Shown here: positions 47,356 through 60,139 of the stretch, piece after piece
Numbering within the stretch: position 1 is the first letter of the stretch
Layout of the letters: the number at the start of each line of letters is the position of its first letter
Notes under the pieces: generated by a model
Databases searched by the model: none
What the model was told of the DNA's origin: nothing
Seen by the model: the letters and a program-made list of their open reading frames with translations, nothing else
Position numbers and translations under genes: made by a program
Origin: Nemophila menziesii
Lineage: Eukaryota; Streptophyta; Magnoliopsida; Boraginales; Hydrophyllaceae
DNA length: 64,000 bases
Assembly: GCA_029959085.1 (NCBI GenBank)
Contig: JARWIR010000016.1
Span: forward strand, 20,221,499-20,285,498
Direction: 5' to 3'

Positions 47356-50345
47356 ATAGCGCTTCTCTATAATATCAATCTCTTCTTCAGTTCTAGTTCT
47401 TACACTTTCTTTACCATTGTGGTATCTCAATGGCTGATAAAGTAACTCATTCCTATTGACGATGCTAATATGATAAACCATATTCTACTATATAGTTGAA
47501 AATAAATAGAAACTAATTACAATAACATAATTAAATGCACAAACTGGATTCTAAGTTTGTATACTATTAATATTTTTATAGGGATATGCAGACGGTTAAA
47601 GTAGGTTTCCCTACTCTATTGGCAGGTTGACATTTGTATCTATAACTACTCTATAATAACACAGTCTCTATATTGTTGTTACAGTTGCCACACATGAGGT
47701 ATACCATAAAGAGGTGGGGTTAAATAGTTTTTAATTGTTCCTCTGATTTGCTTATCCCTATAAGATGGTGACTACATTATTTTATTGGAGTTTCATGCCA
47801 TCTTGACTCCTTGTACCTTTGTTATCCTTGATAGTTTTGGGTAATGAGTTTTCGAGTGAAAGTGACCTGCTTTTCCCTTATCACCTGAGAAGTTGGATTT
47901 GAAGATTAAAGGTCGTGTCTTGGCTCATTTGACCAATTAGAAGAAGACGCGAGACTAGAGCACTATTTACAATTTTTTTTACTTATTTTGTAACACAACA
48001 TTTGTTGAACAATATATTATTAACTCATCCATACTTTGAGGTTGGAAGAGAAGAAACCCTGATCTCGCTCATCCATTAATATTTTATACAAGTTTGATTC
48101 AAGCTTCTACCTCTTAGTGAGTAAGGATTAAATTTGTAATCTCCAAGGTATACTTACTTTAATTCTAATTAGTTTAACTTTATTATATCTTAACCCGAAT
48201 CCATATGAGATAGATTTACCATAGTTTGGGTTTCGTTGTGACCCACTCTGGTTTAACACTTGTTAGCTTGTGAGTTGGGGGTTCCTAGCTATATATTTAG
48301 TTAGCCGTGTTCAATAAGTTTTATGGGTTATTCTTTTATTATCATCATCTTGTGTGTATACAACTCTTGATGATTAATTGTCTTAGTGCATCTTAGCCTT
48401 GATCAAGTTTGGATTTAGCTTCCCATATGCTTGACACCCATATGATCCCTAGTAACCTTCATAGTTAATTGACTTCATTTCCTTATCTCCCTTAAGCTCG
48501 GTATGTGAGACCCTAATGAGGAAAATGTTAAGGAAAGTATTGTAGTTTGATTTCATGACCCTATTGAGTGTTGTCCTTCATTTCCTCTTTACCCTAACTT
48601 TGATGTGGTAGACCTTAAGAACTGCTAGTTTTATTTGAGAGTCTATAGTTGACCCTAGTAGGAGCTCTTATCCCGATCAGCATGGTTGGATTCCCCAAAA
48701 TGTTTTAGTCATAAACAAAGTATTTGTGTAGCAAATATGGTGAACAACTTATATTCCAAGCTAGCCTTGTACCTTTGAGTCAAACTAGTTTGTTTGTCAA
48801 ATTAATTTACATAGAAAGTATAAATTAGTCTTATTATTTTCATCAACCTTTATTGTATTTGATTAACCCCACAACTTGATAAAAGCTTTACATTGCAAAT
48901 AGACGAATATTTGGAGCCGATCCATTGGTTTGATACTCGACCTTTCCATAATCTTTATTACATGTATGACTATGTCATACCTACACTCGCCTGGCATGCT
49001 CAAAATTATATACAACACTAAGTCACCAATACCTTTACTCATACCGGATGCCACATCATTTACCTTGCCCTTTTTTTACCTCAACAACAACTCTTGCCTT
49101 TTTAATCCGTTGTACCCTGGACAAACTTTTCTTAATTGTCGAATTTTCTTTTGAATCAAACGGAACACCAAATTCCTTAACTTTTAGCGCTGATGATAAT
49201 TTTTTAGGTACCTGTTTGAGCCAAAATTATATTATAACCAACCATCATACCTATATAATTCTGAAACTTGTAATGGTAGATCCATTCCTTAATAACATCA
49301 TTTAAATATTATATTTTATGTGAATTTTAGATGATATATTCACGTTTTTTTTCTAATTAATTTTTTAAAATCTAGTTATTTATGATCCAAATAATATTAA
49401 TGCAATATTAATGAGATGAGATCTAATATTATTTTAATAAATATTCACGTGACACTTTTTTTCAAAAGTATCTCCGTTAGAAATACCATAAAATAAAACC
49501 AATTTTTAAAAATAATCTAAAACAAAAACTAATAACTAAATTATGAAAAAAAACATTGATAACCATACTAAACAACTAAGTCAAATTATAACAAGGTATA
49601 CGGTTGGAAAGACGGTTTAGTTTTTCTTAATACATAAAAAGAGTTATTTTAAACTTGTAATACATAAAAAGAGTTATTTTAAACTTGAAATTATTTTGAT
49701 TTCAATAATAAAATTCGATCCTATAACTTTTTTGCCTTTACAGAATAGTCTAACTATTAGACCAACTATCAATTATAACACGGTTTAGTTTTAGATACTA
49801 TAACAAAATATAATTACAAGAAACGTAGCAGAAATTTAGCAAGAAAATAATAAAAAATTTAGCAAGAATAGGATAGTACGGAGAATGGTATGAAAGTGCA
49901 TAAGAGATGGTAGGAGTGGGATGGATATGATACGTAGTTTACCCACGAACCTCGCCAACTGAATGGAAATGGTGATGCCATGCGAGAAAGTAGTTAACTT
50001 TAGTTACCTAATTTAACATTCATTATACACCAAATTGTTTGTGTTTATGCGTGAGAGAGAAATACTTACCAGTAACTTACAAGTTACAACAAATAGATAA
50101 TTAAAATAATTCTAGTAAACCATTAGTCTAATGACCAAATAAATCTGAGCTTCGCTTTCCCCTATAAACGCTCTCCAACTCAAATTCTGTTTATCTTACA
50201 CAAATTTTATTGAAATAAATAGTTAGATCTTAATTACACCAATCCAATCTCTATTTTTTCGAACATAGCGCATATGTTATCTATACCTTGGGAAAAGCGA
50301 AAAGATTTGATTAAACTAGGTGGTCTGTAAAAAGAAAAAAACACA
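47356..50345. other. Intergenic region upstream of CLPX
   Basis: No intact gene. A possible CACTA relic lies at 48860-49200 on the minus strand. A 30-bp exact tandem repeat (AATACATAAAAAGAGTTA...) occurs at 49628-49687, and a tRNA-like SINE relic may lie near 49690-49790. The last few hundred bases must hold the CLPX promoter. Confidence 0.5.
48860..49200 (-). pseudogene. Possible CACTA second-gene C-terminal relic
   Basis: The minus-strand frame reads SGMSKGIGDLVLYIILSM, then YDIVIHVIKIMERSSIKPMD. The pattern of a V/I-rich strand, a short turn and V-x-V recalls the C-terminal domain of plant En/Spm second-gene proteins. Weak similarity only. Confidence 0.3.
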
Positions 50346-53300
50346 ATGTCTGGGATATGGAGATGGAAAAGATTGCAAAACGTCGTCGTTAAACACTATC
50401 GCCACCACCATCATCAGCAGCAGAGGAGAGTTATGAATTGGGTTCAAGTGTGTTCGTCTAAGCGAAGCGATTCATTGATTGGTGTTATTGGTCTTCAGCA
50501 GCGGTGCAAATCGGACCAAGCTGGTGGTATCGGCGGTGGTGGACGTGGTGGTGGTGGAGATTCTGATGAGTTTATTAGAAGATTAAGGGCGGAAATTAAC
50601 TGTCCTAGATGCTCTACTCAAATGGATCTCTTGTTTTCAACTCGACCCAACAATCTTATTCCTCCTAATTCCTATTCTGATAATAACGGTAAAACTGTAG
50701 ATACCGATAACAAAATCGATGACGTTAATAAGAATAGTTCATCGGAAAAGAAAGGAGGTGGTATAGATTACCAAACGGCGAATCTCATTCCTCCTAAAAG
50801 TGTAGATACCGATAACAATATAGATAACGTTAGCAAGAATAGTTCATCGGACAAAAATGGCCTGGGAATTACCGATGGTGGTGGTAGAGAAGCGGTGAAT
50901 CTATGTCCGAGTTGCAAAACAGCTTATTATTTCAGACAAAATAAAACAACTCCACTTCAAGGTACGTTTGTGGAAATAGGAAGGATCAAAAGCAATGGTA
51001 GAAGAATAACAGATAAGAGATCAATGATGGCAGCTGAAGAAATTTATTATGGAAAAAGACTTCGAGCTTCGTTTTGGGAGACTTTAAAATCTTCATACGG
51101 TGGTGAACCACCGGAAAATTGGCCACCACCACCTGGAAATGGAAATGGTAATGGAGTTGCAGTTCATACACCTCCAGGTCCACCTTTTGCTCCTGGTATT
51201 AATGCTATTAGAGCAACTGGACCAAAAGGTAAACAAGATGAAGAGAAAAATGAATGGGGAGGATCTAATCTTGGTAATAATTTGCCTACTCCAAAAGATA
51301 TTTGCAAAGGTCTCGATAGATTTGTTATCGGTCAAAATCGAGCCAAAAAGGTCCTTCTTTTCTCCCTTTCTAGACTTATAATTCTTGTATATTCAGTTAT
51401 AGTGGTGTTAAATTGTTCTTCATTATTGGTATTCCAGGTTTTATCAGTTGCTGTATATAACCACTACAAAAGAATATACCACGCTTCAAAGAAAGGGTTA
51501 GTGATTAGTTATTCAATTACAATTCTTCGTTTTCATTAGCATTTAGCTTTTCTTATTTGCACAAAGACTTGTCAATATATTACTTAGTTGACCTTTGACC
51601 AAACTGAGTCTTTATACTTAATACTAACTAGGTCAGGAGCAGAATCTGTCCCAGGAGATGATGAAAATGTGGAATTAGAAAAAAGCAATGTGCTTTTAAT
51701 GGGTCCTACAGGCTCAGGTTCTTCTAATTTTCTTGCTTCTGGCTTAAATATGTAACAAGATCATATAATTTTATTCTGTCACTTAATTTTAATTTTTCAA
51801 TACACACAGGTAAAACACTACTTGCAAAAACTCTAGCTCGTTTTGTAAATGTACCATTTGTTATTGCTGATGCTACAACTTTAACACAGGTGAGTATTGA
51901 GTAATGCTAATAGATACAATTTGTTGGGGGTTTTGATGACTTTTTCATAACTTAGCAATATTTTTTTTTAGGCTGGTTATGTTGGAGAAGATGTTGAATC
52001 AATACTACACAAATTACTTACGGTATGTTAATCAAACTTATTTTGGTTAATTTTATTGCATATCAAAAATGTAGTAACTTTAATTAAAATGGGTTTGTAT
52101 TTTCCATGAAGGCTGCAGAGTTTAATGTACAAGCAGCACAACAAGGGATGGTCTACATTGATGAAGTTGATAAAATCACTAAAAAGGTTCTTTCTTTATA
52201 TACTATATATTAATCTTTGTTAAATCTTCATGGTTTTATTGATATATATATAATTTTTTTAATATTGTTTGTAAAGGCTGAAAGTGCAAACATAAGCAGA
52301 GATGTATCTGGTGAAGGTGTTCAGCAAGCTCTACTCAAAATGCTCGAAGGAACTGTGCGTATTTATTTACCTTTATATTAATAATATAATTTATGTGATT
52401 TTAAGTGTCTTCTATAAATGATGTTTAATTAACAATTGTAGATAGTGAATGTTCCTGAAAAGGGGGCAAGGAAACATCCTCGAGGTGAAAATATTCAGGT
52501 ATAACATTTTTTAACTAACATATATAATGTTCAAGGTTTTGTTAACGCTAACTACTCAATTTTTACATACAGATAGATACAAAGGACATTCTTTTCATAT
52601 GTGGTGGAGCTTTTGTTGACTTAGATAAAACTATTTCCGACAGGTCATACTCTCACCCATTTTGTAATGATTAAATTTAATAATAATAATAAAAATAATA
52701 ACGTAATATTGTTTTTATAAGCAGAAGGCAAGATTCTTCAATCGGTTTTGGAGCTCCGGTTCGTGCTAATATGAGAATGGGTGGAGTAAGTAGTGGTGCT
52801 ATAACATCTTCACTACTTGAATCTGTAAGTACCTTTTTCAACTTTTTAATCAAAAATAAAAATAAAAATTTAATAACTTACAATCATTTTCAATATTTCA
52901 GGTAGAAAGTAGTGATTTAATTTCTTATGGTCTAATACCAGAATTTGTTGGACGATTTCCTATTTTAGTTAATTTATCTGCTTTAACAGAGGATCAACTT
53001 GTCCAAGTAAGTTTCTATTTTATTTTTATTTTTTACGATGCGAAATAGTTTAATGATTTTTTTTCCCAACAGGTATTAACTGAACCTAGAAATGCTCTTG
53101 GTAAGCAGTACAAGAAGTTATTTAGCATGAATAATGTAAGTTTTGTTATTTGTTTACTGTTATTTCATCATTTAGTTTTCTCACATTAACTCTATTTTCA
53201 GGCAAAACTACATTTTACTGAAAAAGCGTTAAGATTAATTGCAAGAAAAGCAATGATAAAAAATACAGGTGCTAGGGGGTTAAGAGGAATATTAGAAACC

Positions 53301-53602
53301 ATTCTAACTGATTCTATGTATGAGGTAATTTAAGACAGTAATCATTGTTAAGGTAGGGTTAAGTAGGACCAATTTCATATAATGTTTTTTGTTTATTGTT
53401 TCAGATTCCAGATACTAAGACGGGAAATGATAGAGTAGATGGTGTAGTGGTTGATGAAGAGTCTGTAGGAACAATCTCAACCCTTGGATGTGGTGGAAAA
53501 GTACTCTACGGTGAGGGTTCTTTGAAGCGTTACCTTGCCGAGAATGAGTCAGCAGAAGTTGAGAGTGAATCAGAAGTCTCATCAAGAGCGATGAGCATGT
53601 AA
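50346..53602 (+). CDS. CLPX: CLPX-like ATP-dependent Clp protease ATP-binding subunit, 14 exons, 716 aa
   Basis: AAA+ unfoldase that feeds proteins to ClpP; plant CLPX is usually mitochondrial. Exons: 50346-51350, 51438-51496, 51632-51717, 51810-51889, 51972-52022, 52112-52186, 52277-52354, 52442-52498, 52573-52643, 52725-52824, 52902-53006, 53073-53135, 53202-53324, 53405-53602. All introns are GT-AG and phases agree (2151 bases). The N-terminus is basic and lacks acidic residues, as in an organelle presequence. A C4 zinc site uses C86/C89 and C187/C190. Walker A is GPTGSGKT (379-386), the pore loop GYVG follows, Walker B is VYIDEVDKI (D444, E445), the ClpP-docking IGF is at 527-529 and sensor 2 GARGLR at about 633-638. 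The gene appears intact. An AATAAA signal lies near 53787. It converges with the cupin gene. Confidence 0.95.
50648..50862 (+). repeat. In-frame duplication between the two halves of the CLPX zinc finger
   Basis: Residues 103-135 and 147-171 repeat the pattern N-L-I-P-P, then V-D-T-D-N-(K/N)-I-D-(D/N)-V, then K-N-S-S-S-(E/D)-K. The underlying DNA repeats too (AATCTTATTCCTCCTAA and AATCTCATTCCTCCTAA). The unit is low-complexity and hydrophilic. Confidence 0.8.
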
Positions 53603-53881
53603 ACTTTATTTTCTTGTAAAAATTGTGAATTTTGATATCATTTGTATAACCATTCATAACTTGTAGTTCTAGAAAAAAAAAAATTGATTGGAAGATAGAA
53701 AAATGAAAATTTTACGTTGTAATTAGGGAGAAGAATAGCATGAACTAGTCTTTTACAATTTTAACTTTGTAATCATTCTTCAATGAAAATAAAGCTATTA
53801 CCCTTACTACTTGGAATTGTCATTAATGTGAATGTTAATACATAACAAACATAACATAATATTAGTGGATAAATCATAAAC

Positions 53882-54560
53882 TCATTCAAAGTTGTAATGC
53901 TTATCAACTTCTTCAGAGACATCCCAAGTACAGCTCATTCCTTTAGGGAATACAACTAAATCACCAACACCAATCTCTACACCTTCTTCTGATCCTTGAG
54001 GATATACTTTCACCTTTCCTTTGAGCAAAAAGCATGTCTCTTTAGCTGAATATGTCCATGGAAATTTGCTTGGAGGACACCCCCACCTAATCAATTTATC
54101 ATAAGCAATTAACGATTAACAATCTGAACCATCGTCAATATATATTATAAATTTATCAAGCTACAAATTAAATTAAATTAAATTTATTTTCACTCCACTA
54201 ATTAAAAAGGATAAAAGCAAAAAATTGGAAAAAACGAGAAGAGAATTGAATAACAACATACTTGGGCCAAGACCTAACGCCGAGTTCAGTTAGTGTTGAC
54301 TCGGGAGGGTTTTTGACAATCTTGACTCCTGCTTTCTCAATGGTCGTCGTCATCTTTGTTGACTCTGCTTCTGATGCGGATGAGGATGAGGCTCTAGTAA
54401 TGTAATGGTGATTATTGTGTTTAATAATAACGTTCACCTTTGGATAATTATTAGGTCGTTGAGAAACTATGGACACGATGGTGGGTACAGTTTTTGTTTT
54501 GGTCTTGTAATTGTAATGGTTAGGAAAATGGACTCCAAAGGTTGTTGATAATGATGCCAT
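53882..54560 (-). CDS. Small cupin-domain protein, probably plastid-targeted, 2 exons, 167 aa
   Basis: Single-domain cupin of the DUF861 / cupin_3 (EutQ-like) group; the function of these plant proteins is not settled. Exons on the minus strand: 54560-54262 and 54086-53882. The intron is GT-AG, and the split codon restores WPKWGCPPSKFPW. Total 504 coding bases. The first ~60 residues are rich in S, T, N and basic residues with hardly any acidic ones, consistent with a chloroplast transit peptide. The cupin barrel follows: CPPSKFPWTYSAKETCFLL, KGKVKVYPQG, GDLVVFPKGMSCTWDV, ending in VDKHYNFE. Length is normal for the group. Only about 280 bp separate its stop from that of CLPX. Confidence 0.9.
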
Positions 54561-54869
54561 ATTTCTCTCTAAAAAGTAAGAAGTGTTAAATTTAATGAGC
54601 CTTTACCACCTTAACATATAAGAAGATTTCAGCCCAATCAGAATGTAGCCCCACAAGACAATTTGATTTTATAATTCCAATTTTCTCGTTCTCCTTATAG
54701 TCCTTTATCTACAAGATATTAATCTTTCTATTTTTTTCTCTCTTTTCTATGATTTGATTTTTTCATATCTATAGATCATGATCAGTGTCGTTGATAGATT
54801 TTTTGATTTCCACTGATAAATTAAAATAAACTACCTATACAATATCAGTTCCAAGAAGGCTTAAAAGGC
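54561..54869. other. Promoter side of the cupin gene
   Basis: AT-rich, no other gene seen. Confidence 0.4.
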
Positions 54870-56246
54870 CAAAACCGAGATGTTCTACATCAGGTTGAGA
54901 TTAGCTGTATTAGCCAAAGGAAGATGAGTGTCAAACACTTCCAAGAATAAATATACCGACGAATTCAAAATATCTGGAGCATCACCCAATGGTAGTTGCT
55001 TGATACAAAACGAAATCCCACTTACAAACTAAACCTTACAACGGCCTAAACTCTACACTCATCCTCGGCTAAATATATGTACCATGATAGCCATTTGTGC
55101 GGGCTTGCAACGTCTATAAGTACCCCATTTCGTGGCAGAATTCGGTACTATATAGACATCATAAAAGATGGTTGTGGTTATTAAAGTCGACATAAATCTC
55201 CATAACTACACGAGTCATTAGAATACCATCTATGAACAATGCTAATGTTGAGCATCAGAGTGCCATCAAGAGCGCACCTCCTTTTGGTCCTGACTTAGTG
55301 TCTGGTTTTAGGAAGCTTCAGTCACGTAGATGAAGCCTCGGCAAGGAAAATATAGAGTTTCGCGACATCAAGAAATCGTAAGGTACGTTGTTCTCATCGA
55401 GATTCATCGTCTTAATCCTTAGTATAATTACAGATACTTTTCTATCAATACTTCTTCTATTGTATCACTCTGGTTGTGTTCTCGGGTCGATTTATCAAGA
55501 AAATAGGCCAATAAGAAGAATTTTTGTGTTCTATCATCTGACTTCATCAGTGGGAACGAGTTTTGGTCCCACTGGAACTACACATCGTGTTGACGCAGTC
55601 GGCAAGGAATATATCGTGACAGATGGATGGCAAAATAATAAATAATGCTTAGAGGAAAGGATATACCTTTGAAATCAGGAGTCCTTAACCAAAAGATAAT
55701 AATGCTACCTAGTAGCTGGATGTTGCGAATATCAACCTCCAGTAGTTGAGCACATATACTAGTTGTACCGATGAAATCTAAGGTAGTCGAACCGTACATT
55801 CCGCCTATACCTACGACTACGGAAGGTGTAGAGACATATATTCTGGATATGCTTGAATATTCGAGTAAAACGAACTACCATCTAGGGTGACATAATATCT
55901 TGATAAATTATTTCATAGACTTTCAAGTCAATGGAGGCCTCCTCCAGAGCAATAACAAAGGATGCTTTCGATAGGCCATATTCTAGAGAATGCCGAGGGA
56001 AATGATAAAAGTACTTATTTTCGAGATTTAAGGTTTTATAGAACTCCGTACATAGATGATGAAGAGAGGGAACAACAGAGACTGAGGGAACTCTGTCAGA
56101 GAATACAAAGTCTAACTGGTTTTCTAGAAGCAAAGTTAGCGGATAGAACACTAGTGATATTCGGAGGAATACTCTATCATGGGAAATATGCTATGCTGCA
56201 AGGTTGAGGAAGTTCAAGCCATCTTCAATGACAGTATTTGATGGGA
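54870..56246 (+). repeat. Second copy of the LTR / primer-site remnant, with possible gag start
   Basis: Motifs in common with 31990-32720: TATA-like CTATAAGTACC near 55115, GTGGCAGAATTCGGTAC, GCACCTCCTTTTGGT and GTGGGAACGAG near 55551. A frame at 55962-56207 with a helical charged stretch (DDEEREQQRLRELCQRIQSL) may be a gag fragment. It is interrupted at 56252 by the long Athila-like element. Confidence 0.5.
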
Positions 56247-56251
56247 CTACA

Positions 56252-57848
56252 TGATGTCTCCACATTTGTGATAATAAAATCTATCTTGGAGACATCATTT
56301 TAGTTGTATTTATTAGAGTATAGGTCGATTTTCTCATGATTTAGTAAACTCTCCTATTTTGTGTCTTGAATTAATTATTTATTATTTTTAGAGCATATTG
56401 GGTTTAATTATTTATTTAGTGTGTAGCTTTAAAGATATATGGTAATTAATTAGAGTCCAAGTTAATTCTAAGAGCTAAAGGAAAGAGGATAAACATGGAA
56501 ATTGGAGATAAAGACAAGAATTGTGAAAAAGGAAAAGATAAAGTTGCCAAATAAATCTGAATTCCAGCAGCTACGATCACAAAAGGGCTTATATCTCAAG
56601 ATTGGTTAGGAATTTGGAAGAATGGTCTACATCAAAGTTAGAGAGCTTTCCGAGACGATGAATTTCGAGTACTCATACGCGTCAAACGGATAAGTACTGA
56701 ATCAGTTACGACCAAAACAAAACAGCATCAAAATCTTACATTTTCTAGATTCTAGGGCTACGAATTTGAGTTGGGCTTGGAGTCCAATACCTACCTTCTC
56801 CTCAAAGAAAACGAATTAGGTCTTCCTATACACTATAAATACAACCTCTTATCAGAAGAAAATCATCCTTGGCCAAACCTTAAGCCAAGAGGAAGCTTAC
56901 AACACAAGAAAAGAAGTCTGGAAGGAGCTGTTCATCAATTATGTCTTCTTCAACCTTTGAATTTGTAATTTCTTTATTTTCTTCCATTAGTATGAACTAA
57001 ATTATATTTAGCTTGAGTTTTAGCATATATGTATGAACCCTAGTTTTGGTTGACATCTATCTAATTTGGGAATTCTATGTTTTAAATTGAATTTATGTTT
57101 TAATTTCTCTATTTATGTGTTGGATTTATTATGTGTTCTTGTGGATCGCGACCATATAGAATTACCATCATAGTAGTTAGATAATCATTGAAAACAATAT
57201 ATTTAACTATAGGTTTAGCACATAATGTCTAGTGTACAGTTTAGATCTGACAAATCAACCTAACTAGATAGTCATTATGGTTTAACTATAGGTTTAGCAC
57301 ATGATATTTAGTGTACGGTTTAGATCTGACAAATCAACCTAACTAGATAGTCATTATGGTTTAGTGTATTGCTATTTAATCAATTGCAGGAAAAGTTTGC
57401 TTAGGACTCCTCATTGACACAGGTAAACCCTATTTAAAACTACCTAGCGCAATTGAAACAGATTATTGAAATATTACATAATTCACCCTTACATGTTTAG
57501 AACGGAAAAACTAGTGAGGATTACATGCTATTTACTCAAGCTAAACTCTCATACTATTTTCTTCTCTTGCATTTAATTTCTGTCTTTAATTTATTAGTTT
57601 AATTTTCTTAATAAAAAACCCAATAAAATCTATTTGTCTTTATTTCTTTGCGTCTTAGTGGTTCTATCTTTTAATATTTGCACTTGATTATTTGCATAAG
57701 TTCTTCCTACCCTTCGTAGTCTCTGAGGAACAAACATTACTTATTTATTAAAACTTGCATACGTCTTGTATACTTGCAGAACTGTTCAAGCATAGGGTGT
57801 TATTTGCGTTTATTTATCTATTATTTTATCACACCTTAGGCGACACCA
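56252..57848 (+). repeat. 5' LTR of the long Athila-like element
   Basis: Starts TGATGTCTCC and ends GGCGACACCA. A TATA-like CTATAAATACA lies near 56830. It contains a 79-bp tandem duplication (57202-57359). The stretch from about 56390 (TTTTTAGAGCATATTGGGTT) matches 3917 and 10857 of the first element's LTRs closely. Confidence 0.88.
57202..57359 (+). repeat. 79-bp tandem duplication in the LTR
   Basis: Units 57202-57280 and 57281-57359 both run from TTTAACTATAGGTTTAGCAC to GATAGTCATTATGG, with only a few differences. Confidence 0.85.
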
Positions 57849-57854
57849 AGTTTT

Positions 57855-57872
57855 TGGCGCCACTGCCGGGGA
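57855..57872 (+). other. Primer-binding site (tRNA-Asp-like)
   Basis: TGGCGCCACTGCCGGGGA follows the LTR after six bases, at the same spacing as at 5344. Confidence 0.8.
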
Positions 57873-57971
57873 CTACATCGTTAGTCCTTGTTCAAATAAC
57901 TTGTGCTTTTATTTCAGTTAGTTCTATTTTACGCTTTTTTTCTTTTAGTTTTGTTTTACAGATTTTTACAG

Positions 57972-59491
57972 ATGGAGAACCCAAGGAGACTTGAGCTACC
58001 CATCTCGTTTAGAGTGCAACCACGCGGAATCCGCACTCCAGAAATCCAAGCCGCTAAATTTAGGCCAGATCCAGGGATGATAGCGCAGTTTGCAAATCAT
58101 GGACAATTTAGCAGTGATGTACAACAAGATCCGATCCGATATATTCATAAATTCATGCAGATCTGTGATGCTTATATCGTACGAGGAGTTACAAAGGAGC
58201 AGATGTATTACGTTATGTTCCAGTTCTTCTTGACCGGACGTGCAAGCGATTGGTATGATACCCAATATCCTCACGTTATTCCAGATTGGGAAAAGCTTCA
58301 ATCCAAATTCCTAGACCGATTCTATCTGGTTAGTAGAAGATTAAAAGATATGTTGGAGCTCGAACAATTTATGCAGGAAGACGGAGAAAGTTTGGGTGAA
58401 GCATGGTTACGATATAATGAGAAAAAGGCGAGATGTCCATACCATAAATCATCGTCGGAATATTCTTTAACCATGTTCTATGGAGGACTTAATAACGAGT
58501 CCAGGGCAAGAGAAAATTTGTTAGGAAACAAAGGTTTTGTGTTACTAGATCCTGTAAAAGCTGAGATTTGTATGGAGAAAGTTCTTGAGACCGAGAGAAG
58601 TTGGCCAAGTGAATCAGAAAAACAAGAAGAGACTTCAGAATCTCTAAAGATCAAATAATTGAACCAACAACTTAAGGAACTACAAGAACAAGCTCGAACA
58701 ATTGCTCAGGTAAATCTAGTACATACTATACCTTTGTGTCCTGGTTGTGGATCAAGAAATCATGTGTGGGAAAAGTGTATGAATAATCCAGCCGCAGCTT
58801 CCTTTATATCTCATCAAAGAAACCATTATTATAATGGTTTTAATCATCCTCAAGAAAGCTACGCTGGATATTAGCCTCCACAAAAGCAAAGTTGGGTCAT
58901 AAATCAAGAGAATTATCATCAAACCCAACCTCAATCCTATTATCCACCACAACCTATACATCAAGAAGCGCCAATTATTGAAAACTCTTATCAAGAACCA
59001 CCGAAACAGTCAATGCAACAAGCAAAGCAAGAACAACCTTTGAGTTTGGATTCTAGTATGGCTAAGATGATGAAATTAGTTGAAGAAAATATGAAGATGA
59101 GCTAGCAAAGACTTCAAACTCAGCAAAAAGTGATAAAAAATCTCAAGCATACTCTATCACATATGGCAAGTACATTGCAAAATAGGCAAAAAGGGAAACT
59201 CCCAAGTGATACTATTTCTTCTCAAAATGATGCTTGTCATGCAGTTGAATTGCGAAGTGGAAAACAACTACCTCCACCTAGAAGAGATCCAGAACCAACC
59301 TCTATTCCAGAAAAAGTGGTTGAAGAAACAGTAAAAGATACGGGTAAAGAGGTAGTTGAACCAAAGAGTGTTCAAGAGAAGACACCAGAACAAAAGAAAA
59401 TCTCAGTGGAAACTAATACACGCCCTCCACCACCATACCCTTCACGTGTTAAAAAAAGGACAATGACCAAGAATTCAAGAAGTTCCTTCAC
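57972..59491 (+). pseudogene. gag of the long element, three in-frame stops and a frameshift
   Basis: The start at 57972 (MENPRRLELP) lies 100 bases after the primer site. The conserved gag core is present (RPDPGMIAQF, FMQICDAYI, FFLTGRASDWYD, GEAWLRYNEKKARCP). A TAA at 58656-58658 leads, in the same frame, to a CCHC-type knuckle (CPGCGSRNHVWEKC, near 58740), which the deleted relatives lack. TAG codons follow at 58872 and 59103. A Q- and P-rich linker continues to a frameshift near the A run at about 59453. Confidence 0.85.
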
Positions 59492-60139
59492 ATGGTGAGC
59501 AAGTTAGATATTAATATGCTGTTTGTAGAAGCTCTCAAAAGAATGCCGAAATATCTGAAATTCATGAAGGACATTCTTTCTAACAAACGAAGTTTAGAAA
59601 CTAGGGAAACAATTAGATTTCCAGTGGACTGCAGTACTATTTGTCAAAACAAGTTACCACCGAAGCTACAAGATCCCAGAAGTTTTACGATTCCCATTGG
59701 TATTGGAGACAGTTGGACCGGGAAAGCATTATGTGATTTAGGCGCGAGTATCAATCTCATGCCAAGAACCCTATTCGAGAAGCTTAATATAGGAGAGGTA
59801 GTACCCACTTCTGTGGTATTACAAATGGCGGATCACTCCCTCGCCTGACCAGTAGGTAAAATTGAATATTTTTTAGTTAAAGCTGGTACTTTTATTTTTC
59901 CTTGTGATTTTATTATTCTTGACTACGACGCGGATAAGAATGTCCCCATCATCTTGGGTAGACCTTTCTTATCCACAGGGCATACACTAATAGATGTTGA
60001 GAATGGTGAGTTGATCATGAGGGTCCAAGACGAACATGTACGATTCAATGTGTTTAAGGCTATGAAATCACCAGATTCGAAAGATGAATGTTTCAAAATA
60101 GATGTCATCGGAAAAAATTACACAAGAAGTCTTCAATGA
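59492..60139 (+). pseudogene. Retropepsin-like protease, interrupted
   Basis: DLGASINLMP (near 59738) is the Athila form of the aspartic protease active site. The frame has a TGA at 59846-59848 and continues with DFIILDYDADKN and GRPFLSTGHT. A frame change near 60105 leads into the pre-RT region. The block after the protease (VQDEHVRFNVFK) aligns with the SETFY segment where the deleted elements jump to the integrase tail. Confidence 0.82.
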
